Source: Priapulus caudatus
Lineage: Eukaryota; Priapulida; Priapulimorpha; Priapulimorphida; Priapulidae
Assembly: GCF_000485595.1 (NCBI RefSeq)
Contig: NW_014578922.1
Coordinates: forward strand, 5,349-35,413
Reading direction: 5' to 3'
Length of the DNA stretch: 30,065 nucleotides
Part shown: piece by piece, positions 21,801 to 29,904 of the stretch
How positions within the stretch are numbered: position 1 is the first letter of the stretch
Layout of the letters: the number at the start of each line of letters is the position of its first letter
Notes under the pieces: generated by a model
What the model was told of the DNA's origin: nothing
The model's input: the letters and a program-made list of their open reading frames with translations, nothing else
The model's database searches: none
Translations under genes and position numbers: made by a program

Positions 21801-23628
21801 TTCCCAAGGAAATTTAAATTATCTAAGATTAGCTTTACTAATTTAGTAATCATAATTGCAAATTAATTCCTTTTCATGTACCATTTTGCAGGTACTTTTT
21901 GCGTTGTCCGCCATTTTGATTACAGTGTAATTAATGTTTAAGTCGGCTAATTATGTGATTAGTTAAATATGTAATTAAATCACTTTGTGAAACAGATTTT
22001 TAAATATGATAAACTAATCATAATTACGGGAGGTTAATCATGATTAGTGATTTAATTATAATTAAAGTTAATCACGCTTCGTGCAACCGGCCCCAGGTAT
22101 ACAGCCTCTATAGAACGGACTATTGCCAATAAAAGATATTTCCGCTTGAGTTGCAGTTACCCCATGAGACAATCAGTCTAGAATGATAATCTATCTATAA
22201 TAGACACCTTAGGAATTTGCCCTCGGTGGCAGTTGACTAGTGACAGTTGGAGTTACACAGTGAAACAGATGACACGTCTACAGAACGAACGCCTGTCCGT
22301 AAAGAACACTTCTGTGAGGATTTCCTCACTATCCCTCACATACAGGCCAGCGAAAAAATGCCGTTTTTTTCTGGGAGCTCTTTTTCAAGTCTGTGTAAAA
22401 ATTGCTCTCGTCAAAAATTTCACGGGAGCTATTTTGAGCCTCACGGGAGCGAGTTCGGAGGTTTGAAGAGCGAATCGCTCATCGCTCCCGTGTATTTTTT
22501 ACCCTTATACAGGCATGACCGACTCAGACTGTACTTACAAACACTAGCAGGAGAATGTAGTTGATCGGTGTTTCCATCCTCTTCACATACATCGCGATAA
22601 CAAGGCCCATGGAGGCAAACAGCGACAGCATCAGGAGCCATTGGCTGCAAAAGATCACAAACATTCAAACTTTCGCGGACTGTGAACGTTGCAGAAGCAG
22701 CGGTGGCGGACTACACCCATCACAAATCGCCTTTTTGTGCCATATTTTGTCATGGAGAAAAAATCTGATGGATGCAACAGTGGTTAACCTGTTAAAATAC
22801 TATCATTTACAAGTAATAGAATACAATACGATGGTGTATTACACGAAAATATACTTATATATATATACTTACTTGCTTTGCACAAACTCTCGCACCGCGG
22901 GGGTGAGGATGAAGATAGTTCCAACCAACGTGGTGAGGAGTAACTGTGCCGTAAGAATGCCATAGACCTTCCGCAAAAATCCTGCAGGGAACAATAACAA
23001 TAAACTCATGACAAACGACTAGCGTTAGTAACACACGATACAGTACACGGTACTACAGTAACACACGATGTGTTAGCGCAAAGTACAGTCATAGTTTGAT
23101 TCGGAGGTTGGCCACTGCGTGGGTCGTATAGCAATACAATAATCGTAACGACTGAGTAAGGATCAGCAACGTTGCCAACAACAAATAATGCCACATCATC
23201 ATGTACATACAATATTAGATTATTACAATACAAAATTATGTACGCACGTAGTAAATACAAGAATTCATCCCAACTACTACAGTCAGTGAGCTGACGCAGA
23301 TTCCACACGTCGTTACAGTCCCCTGGGCTACGAACAACATAACGAATATTCTCAATGAGGTTATGAGGTTAAGAGTCAAGTGATGAATCATACAGACTAC
23401 AGACTACGTCTACACAGTATAGTTGCAACGTAGACGGAGGAAGTGCATTGAGATTGACCAACTAATGAACTATCAAGCTTTGTGTTGTGAAATGAAAATG
23501 CATACATTATACATACCTAGTCTTATATAAACGTGGGACTGGGCAACGTTCGATCCGTACATAAAATCATCAACAATACTCGGTTTGCTTCCAGTTCCTG
23601 GAAATTCTTCTCCTGATACCGTAGCCAT
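18826..23628 (-). CDS. TMBIM4: TMBIM4 / Lifeguard 4 (Bax-inhibitor-1 family), seven exons, complete
   Basis: Golgi-localised seven-span protein of the BI-1/TMBIM family, which dampens apoptosis and modulates calcium release. Exons (minus): 23628-23517, 22981-22873, 22644-22539, 21387-21354, 20470-20353, 19790-19745 and 19029-18826. All borders are GT-AG and all phases fit, giving 243 codons including TGA, against about 238 residues in human. The N-terminus [12 protein letters not shown] is followed by [20 protein letters not shown] and [20 protein letters not shown]. Later motifs are [49 protein letters not shown] and [20 protein letters not shown], ending NAVKK. The two aspartates in IVYDL and LYLDI match the conserved pair that forms the pH sensor in bacterial homologues. 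The introns host two transposon families, a TCTG array and a 26-bp duplication. The similarity is far closer to TMBIM4 than to TMBIM1, 3 or 6. Confidence 0.95.
19317..19372. repeat. 26-bp tandem duplication
   Basis: ttgattcacacggttgagta occurs twice, with tgattcacac starting at 19321 and 19347. It lies in the intron before the last TMBIM4 exon. Confidence 0.9.
20196..20340. repeat. (TCTG)n array with 72-bp duplication, next to TMBIM4 exon 5 donor
   Basis: The distinctive cgcccatctgtctgtct occurs at 20241 and 20313, 72 bp apart, within a TGTC/TGCC array. The array ends about 10 bp from the splice donor of exon 20470-20353. Cys/Val/Leu-rich and Gln/Thr/Asp-rich frames on the two strands are artefacts. 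Confidence 0.9.
20495..20625. mobile_element. CGGGGGC-family repeat, minus-orientation member
   Basis: gtgaaaaaattacacggggg at the left is the reverse complement of the ...cccccgtgtaattttttcac end type seen at 16592. Internal cgggggcgacagttaaaaag and atcgccccgta pieces follow. It lies in a TMBIM4 intron. Exact ends are not resolved. Confidence 0.5.
20985..21105. mobile_element. CGGGGGC-family repeat fragment
   Basis: agcccccgaagtggaaaaaa occurs in two adjacent direct copies near 21000-21040, followed by gagccccggaaataaaaaaa. It is related to the internal modules at 16500-16560 read on the other strand. It lies in a TMBIM4 intron. Confidence 0.5.
21531..22094. mobile_element. 564-bp inverted-repeat transposon (MITE-like)
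   Basis: The left end ggggccggtttcacgaagcg and right end cgcttcgtgcaaccggcccc are inverted. Long internal pairing follows: actaatcatgattaacctcc against ggaggttaatcatgattagt. A second internal pair, gtttcacgaagcg (21620) against cactttgtgaaac (about 21981), gives nested symmetry. It is AT-rich inside with no transposase. No clear target duplication was identified. It lies in the intron between TMBIM4 exons 3 and 4. Confidence 0.8.
22340..22514. mobile_element. CGGGAGC/CGGGGGC-family insertion with 8-bp flanking repeat
   Basis: Flanked by atacaggc at 22340-22347 and 22507-22514. Internal tgggagctctttttcaagtc, cacgggagctattttgagcc and terminal gctcccgtgtattttttacc parallel the member at 16402-16605. 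It sits just outside TMBIM4 exon 3. Confidence 0.55.
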
Positions 23629-23760
23629 GTTGATTATTTATCAAGTTCGTGAGATCGCCAATGACGTCACCGTTCCCAATTGTAGGTAGGTAGCGCCATC
23701 TAGTAGCAGAAAAAGTCATAATCCGCTACTAAAATTCCAATATTAAAATCTCGAGCGTTA
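23629..23760 (-). promoter_or_regulatory. TMBIM4 upstream region with CTCF-like core
   Basis: Immediately upstream of the TMBIM4 ATG. TAGCGCCATCTAGTAG at 23691-23706 reads CTACTAGATGGCGCTA on the minus strand, close to the animal CTCF core (CCACYAGRKGGCGC). No TATA box was identified. Confidence 0.4.
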
Positions 23761-24298
23761 CCGGCTTACGCTTACAGGAAACCAGGGATATCACTAGGGA
23801 ATACGGAGCATTGGGGATAAGGTTCACGGTGGGGTGGGAACGGGGAGGGATAATTATTCCCTGGCGAGATACCAATTTTCTCCCAAGGGGAACTGTAGTC
23901 CACCCGCCTCCCTGGCGCCAAATCTTCTAAGAGTATATGCTCTCATTTGTAAAAATCCTGGTAGATACTGGAAATGCGCCAACCCATATCTCTTATTGAG
24001 CTACGAGAAAATGTGGTTCGACTAGGCACCTTATGAGACCTGATTTCTGCTCCCACTAGACCATGTACCATCGGTACTTGGTGTATACAACCTGGTCGTG
24101 TCCTACGTATGCAGTGAAGTGAAGTAACTATTGCAAGCCAGCGCGTCGAGCTACTGCCCAGAATTTAGATGTAGATGTACTCCACAGAGATGTACTGTAG
24201 GTTCCATTTGCTGACTAACAAACACTTTCGGAGAAAAGATCTAGCGATAGAAAGAGATCGAGTACGACACTTGATTTGACGTTTTATAACATTTCATT
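23761..24298. other. Intergenic DNA between TMBIM4 and ORC5
   Basis: No gene or strong repeat seen. It separates the TMBIM4 5' end from the ORC5 3' end. Confidence 0.5.
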
Positions 24299-24304
24299 TT
24301 TATT
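24299..24304 (-). terminator. Candidate ORC5 polyadenylation signal
   Basis: TTTATT on plus reads AATAAA on minus, about 240 bases beyond the ORC5 stop codon. This is an appropriate 3' UTR length, but it was found by motif only. Confidence 0.5.
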
Positions 24305-24404
24305 ACTATCATTTGTGTATAAAAATAGAAACATTGTAAAAAAATACACAACTATGGCCACTTTTAATGGGATCACAGCAACAGACGTGAATCGCTACTG
24401 TGTC

Positions 24405-24566
24405 CCCATGAAGTCGTACAATTAGCATAGCACGTCGAAATCTCACAACGTCACGTGTGTGCGGTGGCGCCCTCTCTATATGAAGTCGTACAGGTATCGT
24501 ACGCTCCGCCCTGCTATCGTCGCGTGCGCGGTGGCGCCCTCTCTATATGAAGTCGTAGAGGTATCG
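24405..24566 (-). repeat. Tandem copies of the ORC5 C-terminal coding end
   Basis: ctctatatgaagtcgta with caggtatcg repeats at about 24475 and 24541 (the real end), 67 bp apart, with a weaker copy (catgaagtcgtacaa) near 24408. On minus, the copy at 24476-24500 still reads RYLYDFI-stop. gcggtggcgccctctctata precedes both better copies. The extra copies lie in the 3' UTR. Confidence 0.9.
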
Positions 24567-26586
24567 GAGCACGTTGAATCTGACGCTGCGTCCGATCGAT
24601 CGTATGAAGTCTAGGGAGACGAGACATCGATACTTCGCTCCGTCGATCTGCTCATCCCCGCTCGCCTGCGCCAGCAGCTTTAGCGTGACCAGCGACGACA
24701 CCTGGTGGCAGAGAGAGAAACTATGACAACCCGAATTCACTAACATTCGCTGGCTCCAATACGGTTAGGGTTCGGGTTAAGGCTAGGGCTAGGGGTAGGG
24801 CCAGTGTCAGGGTCAGTACCAGGGTCAGAGACAGGATCATGGTTAGGGTTTGGGTTAAGGTCAGGGTCACAGCCAGGGTTTAGGGTCATGATCATGTTTA
24901 GGGCCAGAGTCAGTGTCAGGGTCAAGGTCATTACCTGAGTGACGATGTTGGCGGTCGCCACGATACGTTTGTCTCCGTTAGGGTCAGGATCAGGATCAAG
25001 GTCAGGGTCAGGATCAAGGTCAGGGCCAGAGTCAAGGTCAGTACCTGAGTGAAGATGTTGGCGGTCGCCACGATACGTTTGTCTCCGTTAGGGTCAGGGT
25101 CAAGGTCAGGATCAAGGTCAGGGCCAGAGTCAAGGTCAGTACCTGAGTGAAGATGTTGGCGGTCGGCACGATACGTTCGTCTCCGTTAGGGTCAGGGTCA
25201 GGATCAAGGTCAGGGCCAGAGTCAAGGTCAGTACCTGAGTGAAGATGTTGGCGGTCGGCACGATGTGTTCGTCTCCGTTAGGGTTAGGGTCAGGGTCAAG
25301 GTCAGGGCCAGAGTCAAGGTCAGTACCTGAGTGAAGATGTTGGCGGTCGGCACGATGCGTTCATCTCCGATCGCGTAGAAGATCGCCAACAGTCTGTTCA
25401 ATGCAAATATCTTCGGTCCAAGCAGCTGACTGCTCGCCTGTAATACACATCATTCACACTAGATGGCAGCACATCACCAGTCTGTGCACCGGCGAGGGAA
25501 CAACCTGAATTGTATCAGGTGAAAGCCGATACGAATCTAGCGCTACGGAAACGTTACTGGGATTTTTTTCGAGACGGACCCCATATCTCCCGCAAAGGAG
25601 GATACACTGGTGTCCATGTGCTGCTTGACCAATCAATCAATAGATCACGGTTCCATTCAATCAATCGATTGTGGTTCCAATCAATCGATCGTGGTTCCAA
25701 TCAATCAATCGATCACGGTTCCAATTAATCAATCAATCGCGGTTCCAATCAATCAATCGATCGCGATCGTAAATGAGAGAATACTGACCGTCTTCTTTCC
25801 CTTGGTCTGCTTCGTGCGTTTCACGCGGCCCTTGGAGAAGAATCTCCGATCGCTCTTAGCCGGGTTGTATGAGGCGAGGTAGGCAGCTATGAGCAGGAAC
25901 TTGGAGTAGTAGGGCAGCTCTACGCTGGCACGCGGAGCGAGAGCTGAGGAGAGATGAATAAAACATGACAAATAAATACCAACGTTTATTGCCAGTTATG
26001 CGCGTGATACCCCATATCGTCTGTAACTCTGCATGCTGTTTTGGCTATAATGTTATAAGCTCAATATATATGTCATGGATTATAATGCCATGGTGAGGGT
26101 TTAACCCACCCCACCCCTTGTCGCATGTAGTCAGTATACAACTTCATGAACTTAGAAGAACAGCTCTCGAGGTCACCTTGTTTTTCTCATTTCTAGTAAG
26201 TGCGGTTAAAGACTGCACTAGATGGCAGCACGGTGCAGTGTCATGTACTCACTCTGGGGCAGCTGAGATAGATCTCCATCGATCGTCTCCTCATCAGCTG
26301 TCTGGCTCTGCATTCTCTCCCACTGAGAACTAAATCATAGAGTAATAGTTGACTCAGCGTTCCTCCCTGTGCCTTACTGCCCTCCCCAGTACAGAGGAAG
26401 TACCGTGGCATACAATACCTCCTCTCTCAGGAGGCTCGAGTATATACAGGAGAAGGATGTAGGTCTGGGCATGGGCTTACTCATAACCAAGGCTGCTTAT
26501 ATCCACTTGTTATTTCACACATTATATTCCCTTTGTTTCCCTCCACCTCACACTTGCCCTAACCCGTCTCCCTCACTTCCTCGATT

Positions 26587-26617
<31 letters not shown>

Positions 26618-26625
26618 CTTTCTCC

Positions 26626-26672
<47 letters not shown>

Positions 26673-28892
26673 ATGCATACACACCTGGACACCTCTCTCA
26701 GTACCTGGGCATGAGAGGTAACACGCCAGGCAGCCAGCCCAGGTGTGCACACGTACCTGGACACCTCTCTCAGGTAGATGCTATCGATGGCCGTCTTCAG
26801 ATGTGGCTCTATGTTCTTCCACAGCTTCCTCACGTCCTGTTCCGTCGCCTCTCCCCTGTCCACCGGCTTACGATACCGAGCAAAGTTCAGCTGCGCCTGC
26901 ATCAATTCAACAACAGATGGCAGCACCAGCTAGAGGCGGTGCTAATACATGTGTGTAAACGTCTATAGCCGGTTTAGATGTGATACACGTAACTCACATC
27001 AAGGTAGAATGTGTGACAGGCGCGAAAAAATACAATTGGGACCAGATGAGGGTCAATAAATAAATTACTAATAATAATTTGTTTGCGGATTTTTCACAAC
27101 TTCTCAGGGAATTGGAAAACTACACAGATATTCAAATAAACTTCAAAAAACGTAAAATACTACTGAAGCAGCAGATCATTTAACGATCACCTCACATCGG
27201 GCGAGCTGCATGAAACCGATCGAGAAATAACTTCTACATTTGCTCACCAGGTAGCGCAGTTCGTTGAGATCTCGGCATGCGAGGTGGAACACACCCAGCA
27301 GCATGTTCACGTAGTTCCTGTAGAAGTCTGTTCCGTACTCCGACGGACAATCGAGACTCAAGATCTCAACCAACTCCGCTGAAATACGCCGGCAACCATA
27401 CTGCATTCAACGCAATTCCAGCGAAAAGCTCAGGCCTCTAAACGGATATTAGGAGAGTACTGTACTGAATTCAACACAATTCTAGTGCTATGCTGGGGAA
27501 AATGTGGTTGCATGTGACCGAGTGGAGCGTGCTGCGATTCTGAGAAAAATTGAGACAGTAAAACATAGATGTATGTTACCTCTACTGTAGTTTGGAAAGT
27601 GGATCTGGTACGGTTCCACCAAACCCGTTCCGCATCGGAACTTCTCCCAGACCAGTTCACTGATGAACACCACACACACGTTGTTCCCTGTCTGGAACAA
27701 AGATTCAGCGAACAACATTACAGCAGTTATCGTGAAGACCACGACTCTACTCTTAACGAAACAATCTCAGTGAATATCGCAACGGCTGGGGAGGGGAATG
27801 ACAGCAAACAGGGCAGGAAGTACAGACATGGAGAATGCATGAAGTTAATGTAGCAGTCGGGGTATGTTTCCCAGGAACACATCTTACCAGCTCCTGAAGT
27901 CGAACCAGTGCAGGGAGGAGCGTGAGATCTAAACCTCTTAGTCTGTCTGCCTTATCCAATACCTGAATGCAAACAAAACCAATGCAAATATATATTGAGA
28001 ACAGCGATGTATCAAATAGTACAGCTACGTGCCAATACATATCGAAATCTATCACATTCCGAATCTCCACCGTTTAACCTTTTCATTAAATAAACCTCTA
28101 CATTTCACTTTAACACACTTAGTTGCTAGCTTAACGTTAGAAACTGTGTCATTATACCCAGAAGATCTAGTGCGTTGTATCATAATATGAAAAGATGCTA
28201 TTGCTGTTGATCTACACTTACAATATAGACCGTTTCTTTATCAAATTTTTCCGTTTCAATGACCTTCCTCAAGAGACGTATGAAATCATTGACGTTGTCA
28301 CACCTGTAGAGGGCGCTGTAACCGTTGTCGGGGCCGGGTACATAGCTGGAGAGTTGGTTTAGAATGCCTTCAAACAGATTTCGTTGCGAGTAACATTCGA
28401 TGCAATTCAAAACTGCGTGAGGAACCTGGAAGTCAAGAAAATGCTAAATAAAAACGTGATTTCATAACTTTAGCTGCACGTTTCATTTATGCACGTATTG
28501 TTTGTACAAACAACAACAGCAAATGAACAATGCTTTACCCGCAGAGTCTGTAGCAGAGCCGTGACGACCAAGGTTTTCCCAGTTGCAGTATGTCCGTAGA
28601 TAAATAGACTCGGGTAGGTCCAGTGTGAAGGCTGAAAGCACAAACAGGAATGCAATCATTTCATGCGCCAAGGACTCATCACACTAATCAATTAACATTT
28701 GTAGTGCAACACAAAACAACAACAATCAACATTTATTTACTAACAATGCCAATGCTATGATATGCTATGAGTATGATGTTTACCTACCTCTCCAAATAAA
28801 CCAAGAAGCGAGTCAATTTGCTGGGACCTGCATGGAAGTTCATTGTGCATCCGTGCAAAATCCGTGCTTTCTGCACGTGTCTCAACAGCCAT
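24543..28892 (-). CDS. ORC5: ORC5, origin recognition complex subunit 5, eleven coding exons, complete
   Basis: AAA+ subunit of the nuclear origin recognition complex, which loads MCM helicases. Exons (minus): 28892-28788, 28631-28539, 28425-28222, 27962-27888, 27691-27580, 27378-27248, 26896-26757, 26329-26253, 25943-25789, 25437-25327 and 24701-24543. All are GT-AG with matching phases, 454 codons including TAG (human protein about 435 residues). Walker A is YGHTATGKT in exon 2. Walker B is TVYIVLDKAD across exons 3/4. Sensor-1-like [12 protein letters not shown] is in exon 5. Further matches are [64 protein letters not shown] and [18 protein letters not shown], ending YLYDFI. Exon 8 could use CTCAG|TGG but frame and SSQWER favour 26329. 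A GCAG|GGAG acceptor just upstream of the ATG implies a non-coding first exon. Exons 7, 10 and 11 have tandemly duplicated ends. Confidence 0.96.
24770..25380 (-). repeat. Minisatellite containing the 3' end and splice donor of ORC5 exon 10
   Basis: acctgagtga(a/c)gatgttggc starts at 24933, 25043, 25141, 25233 and 25325, with spacings 110, 98, 92 and 92. The copy at 25325 is the true exon 10 end. The others are intronic and on minus read [14 protein letters not shown] variants (VATANIVTQ in the oldest), each followed by GTACTGAC or GTAATGAC. The spacer is GGGTCA/GGTTAG-rich (24770-24930). No AG acceptor with a pyrimidine tract was seen ahead of the copies, so they are not complete exons. Confidence 0.92.
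25627..25772. repeat. About 24-bp CAATCAATCGATCGTGGTTC minisatellite
   Basis: Six or so imperfect copies of ggttccaatcaatcaatcga with variable numbers of AATC. It lies in the ORC5 intron between exons 9 and 10, ending about 20 bp from the exon 9 donor. Confidence 0.9.
26585..26668. repeat. (CT)n microsatellite
   Basis: Nearly pure CT with TTT interruptions in the ORC5 intron between exons 7 and 8. On the minus strand it is a purine run just beyond the second exon 7 donor. Confidence 0.95.
26685..26785 (-). repeat. 72-bp tandem duplication of ORC5 exon 7 end with second splice donor
   Basis: cctggacacctctctcag occurs at about 26685 and 26757, 72 bp apart. On minus both read LREVS followed by AG|GTACGT (first) or AG|GTGTGT (second). 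The interval has no stop codon and encodes 24 extra residues, beginning [11 protein letters not shown] and ending VLREVS. Using the distal donor would therefore keep frame. Confidence 0.92.
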
Positions 28893-29408
28893 CTCCCTGC
28901 AAGTGTAACAGCAACCCTAAACTACATTAAAATCGTACATTTCATTTCTTTGATCACGTAATCACACTCTAAAATGACTCTACTGAGACTACTTCTCGAA
29001 AAGGTTTCAATAAAGTGATTTAAATTTCCCGGTAGATGGCAATGACATAGCCGTGTGTAACAATACAATTTTGGTATCCTCTTTGTATTTATAATTTAAC
29101 TTATCTATGCATGTCCACAAAATAACTTGTATATAAATAATTGAACTTGTAATTTTGAATATTTTTCATTTTGTACCTATTATTTTTTAATATATCGTAA
29201 ACAATATTCGGTAAAAGATACCAAATATCCTACCTATGAAATTCGCTACCACACAGCCCAAAAACATCATCAACGGCGTATGTGGAATTTATACGTGGCA
29301 ACACTGTACTAGTCTGTAGTCTTTAGTCTTTTTAGTTTATTGACATCGGATTTACGTTGACAGGATTAACTTTAGCGATTATAAGGTTGCGCGATCTCAC
29401 AGCAAGCC
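28893..29408. promoter_or_regulatory. Shared ORC5/ARF4 upstream region
   Basis: The ATG codons of ORC5 (minus, 28892) and ARF4 (plus, 29409) are 516 bp apart. For ORC5, an acceptor at about 28897-28904 (ACTTGCAG) and a candidate donor CATAG|GTAGGA at about 29232 suggest a non-coding first exon near 29233-29300. That would place the divergent start sites within roughly 100-150 bp. The rest of the stretch is AT-rich with no further gene. No TATA element is asserted. Confidence 0.55.
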
Positions 29409-29475
29409 ATGGGGTTGACAATTTCGTCGTTGTTTTCTCGTTTGTTCGGCAAGAAACAAATGAGAATTTTAATGG
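29409..29475 (+). CDS. ARF4: ARF4 first coding exon (partial gene)
   Basis: Class II ADP-ribosylation factor, a small GTPase recruiting COPI coats and acting in Golgi and ciliary traffic. The exon encodes MGLTISSLFSRLFGKKQM then RILM, ending one base into the next codon at AATGG|GTGAGC. This matches the start of animal ARF4 (Gly2 myristoylation site, amphipathic helix, then the strand before the P-loop). The start context is AGCCATGGGG, a good Kozak match. The GTP-binding loop GLDAAGKT expected in exon 2 is beyond the window. ARF5 is less likely; ARF1/2/3 start differently (MGNIF). Confidence 0.9.
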
Positions 29476-29496
29476 GTGAGCGTTCTGTTCAGTGTT

Positions 29497-29575
29497 CACA
29501 CTGTCACTGTCAGTGTCAGTACTGTACAGACTGTGTGCACATTGTGTATTCAGTGTCACTGTCACTGTCATTGAC
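29497..29575. repeat. TGTCAC/TGTCAG simple repeat
   Basis: Clusters of cactgtcactgtcagtgtca in ARF4 intron 1. Non-coding. Confidence 0.7.
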
Positions 29576-29647
29576 TTGCTGTAGGCTTGTGACTTGTCGG
29601 TACTGCTCACACTAGTAATTATTACCTCTGTTGTACTACTTGTAGTG

Positions 29648-29815
29648 CTCACCACCACAGGGACCTGAGGCGAAAAAAAAAAGAAAAGTTATAATTTTAT
29701 AAATATATAAATAGAAGAATATTTATAATTCCTAAATATTCCTAAATAAATATATATTCCTTCTATTTATATATTTAACACTTTTTTTCCCGCCTCAGGT
29801 CCCTGTGCTCACCAC
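29648..29815. mobile_element. hAT-like MITE, 152 bp, with 8-bp target duplication
   Basis: Perfect inverted ends CACAGGGACCTGAGGCG (29656-29672) and CGCCTCAGGTCCCTGTG (29791-29807), flanked by CTCACCAC at 29648-29655 and 29808-29815. The interior is AT-rich and itself palindromic (aaatataaatagaag / cttctatttatatattt type). An 8-bp duplication fits the hAT superfamily. No transposase, so non-autonomous. Confidence 0.88.
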
Positions 29816-29904
29816 AGTACACATTCTCTTGGTACTTTATTGCACCTCGTTTCGCGAGTGTGCTCGTTTACTATGTTAGAACTTGAGACTGTGAGAGTGA
29901 GAGT

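Noticed and set aside
26320-26325. ORC5 exon 8 acceptor CTCAG|TGG
   Set aside because: Would join to exon 7 out of frame; the acceptor six bases earlier (TTTAG|TTC) gives SSQWER in frame.
26559-26750. Glu-Arg-rich minus frame
   Set aside because: Arises from the CT microsatellite; only its start overlaps the possible extended ORC5 exon 7.
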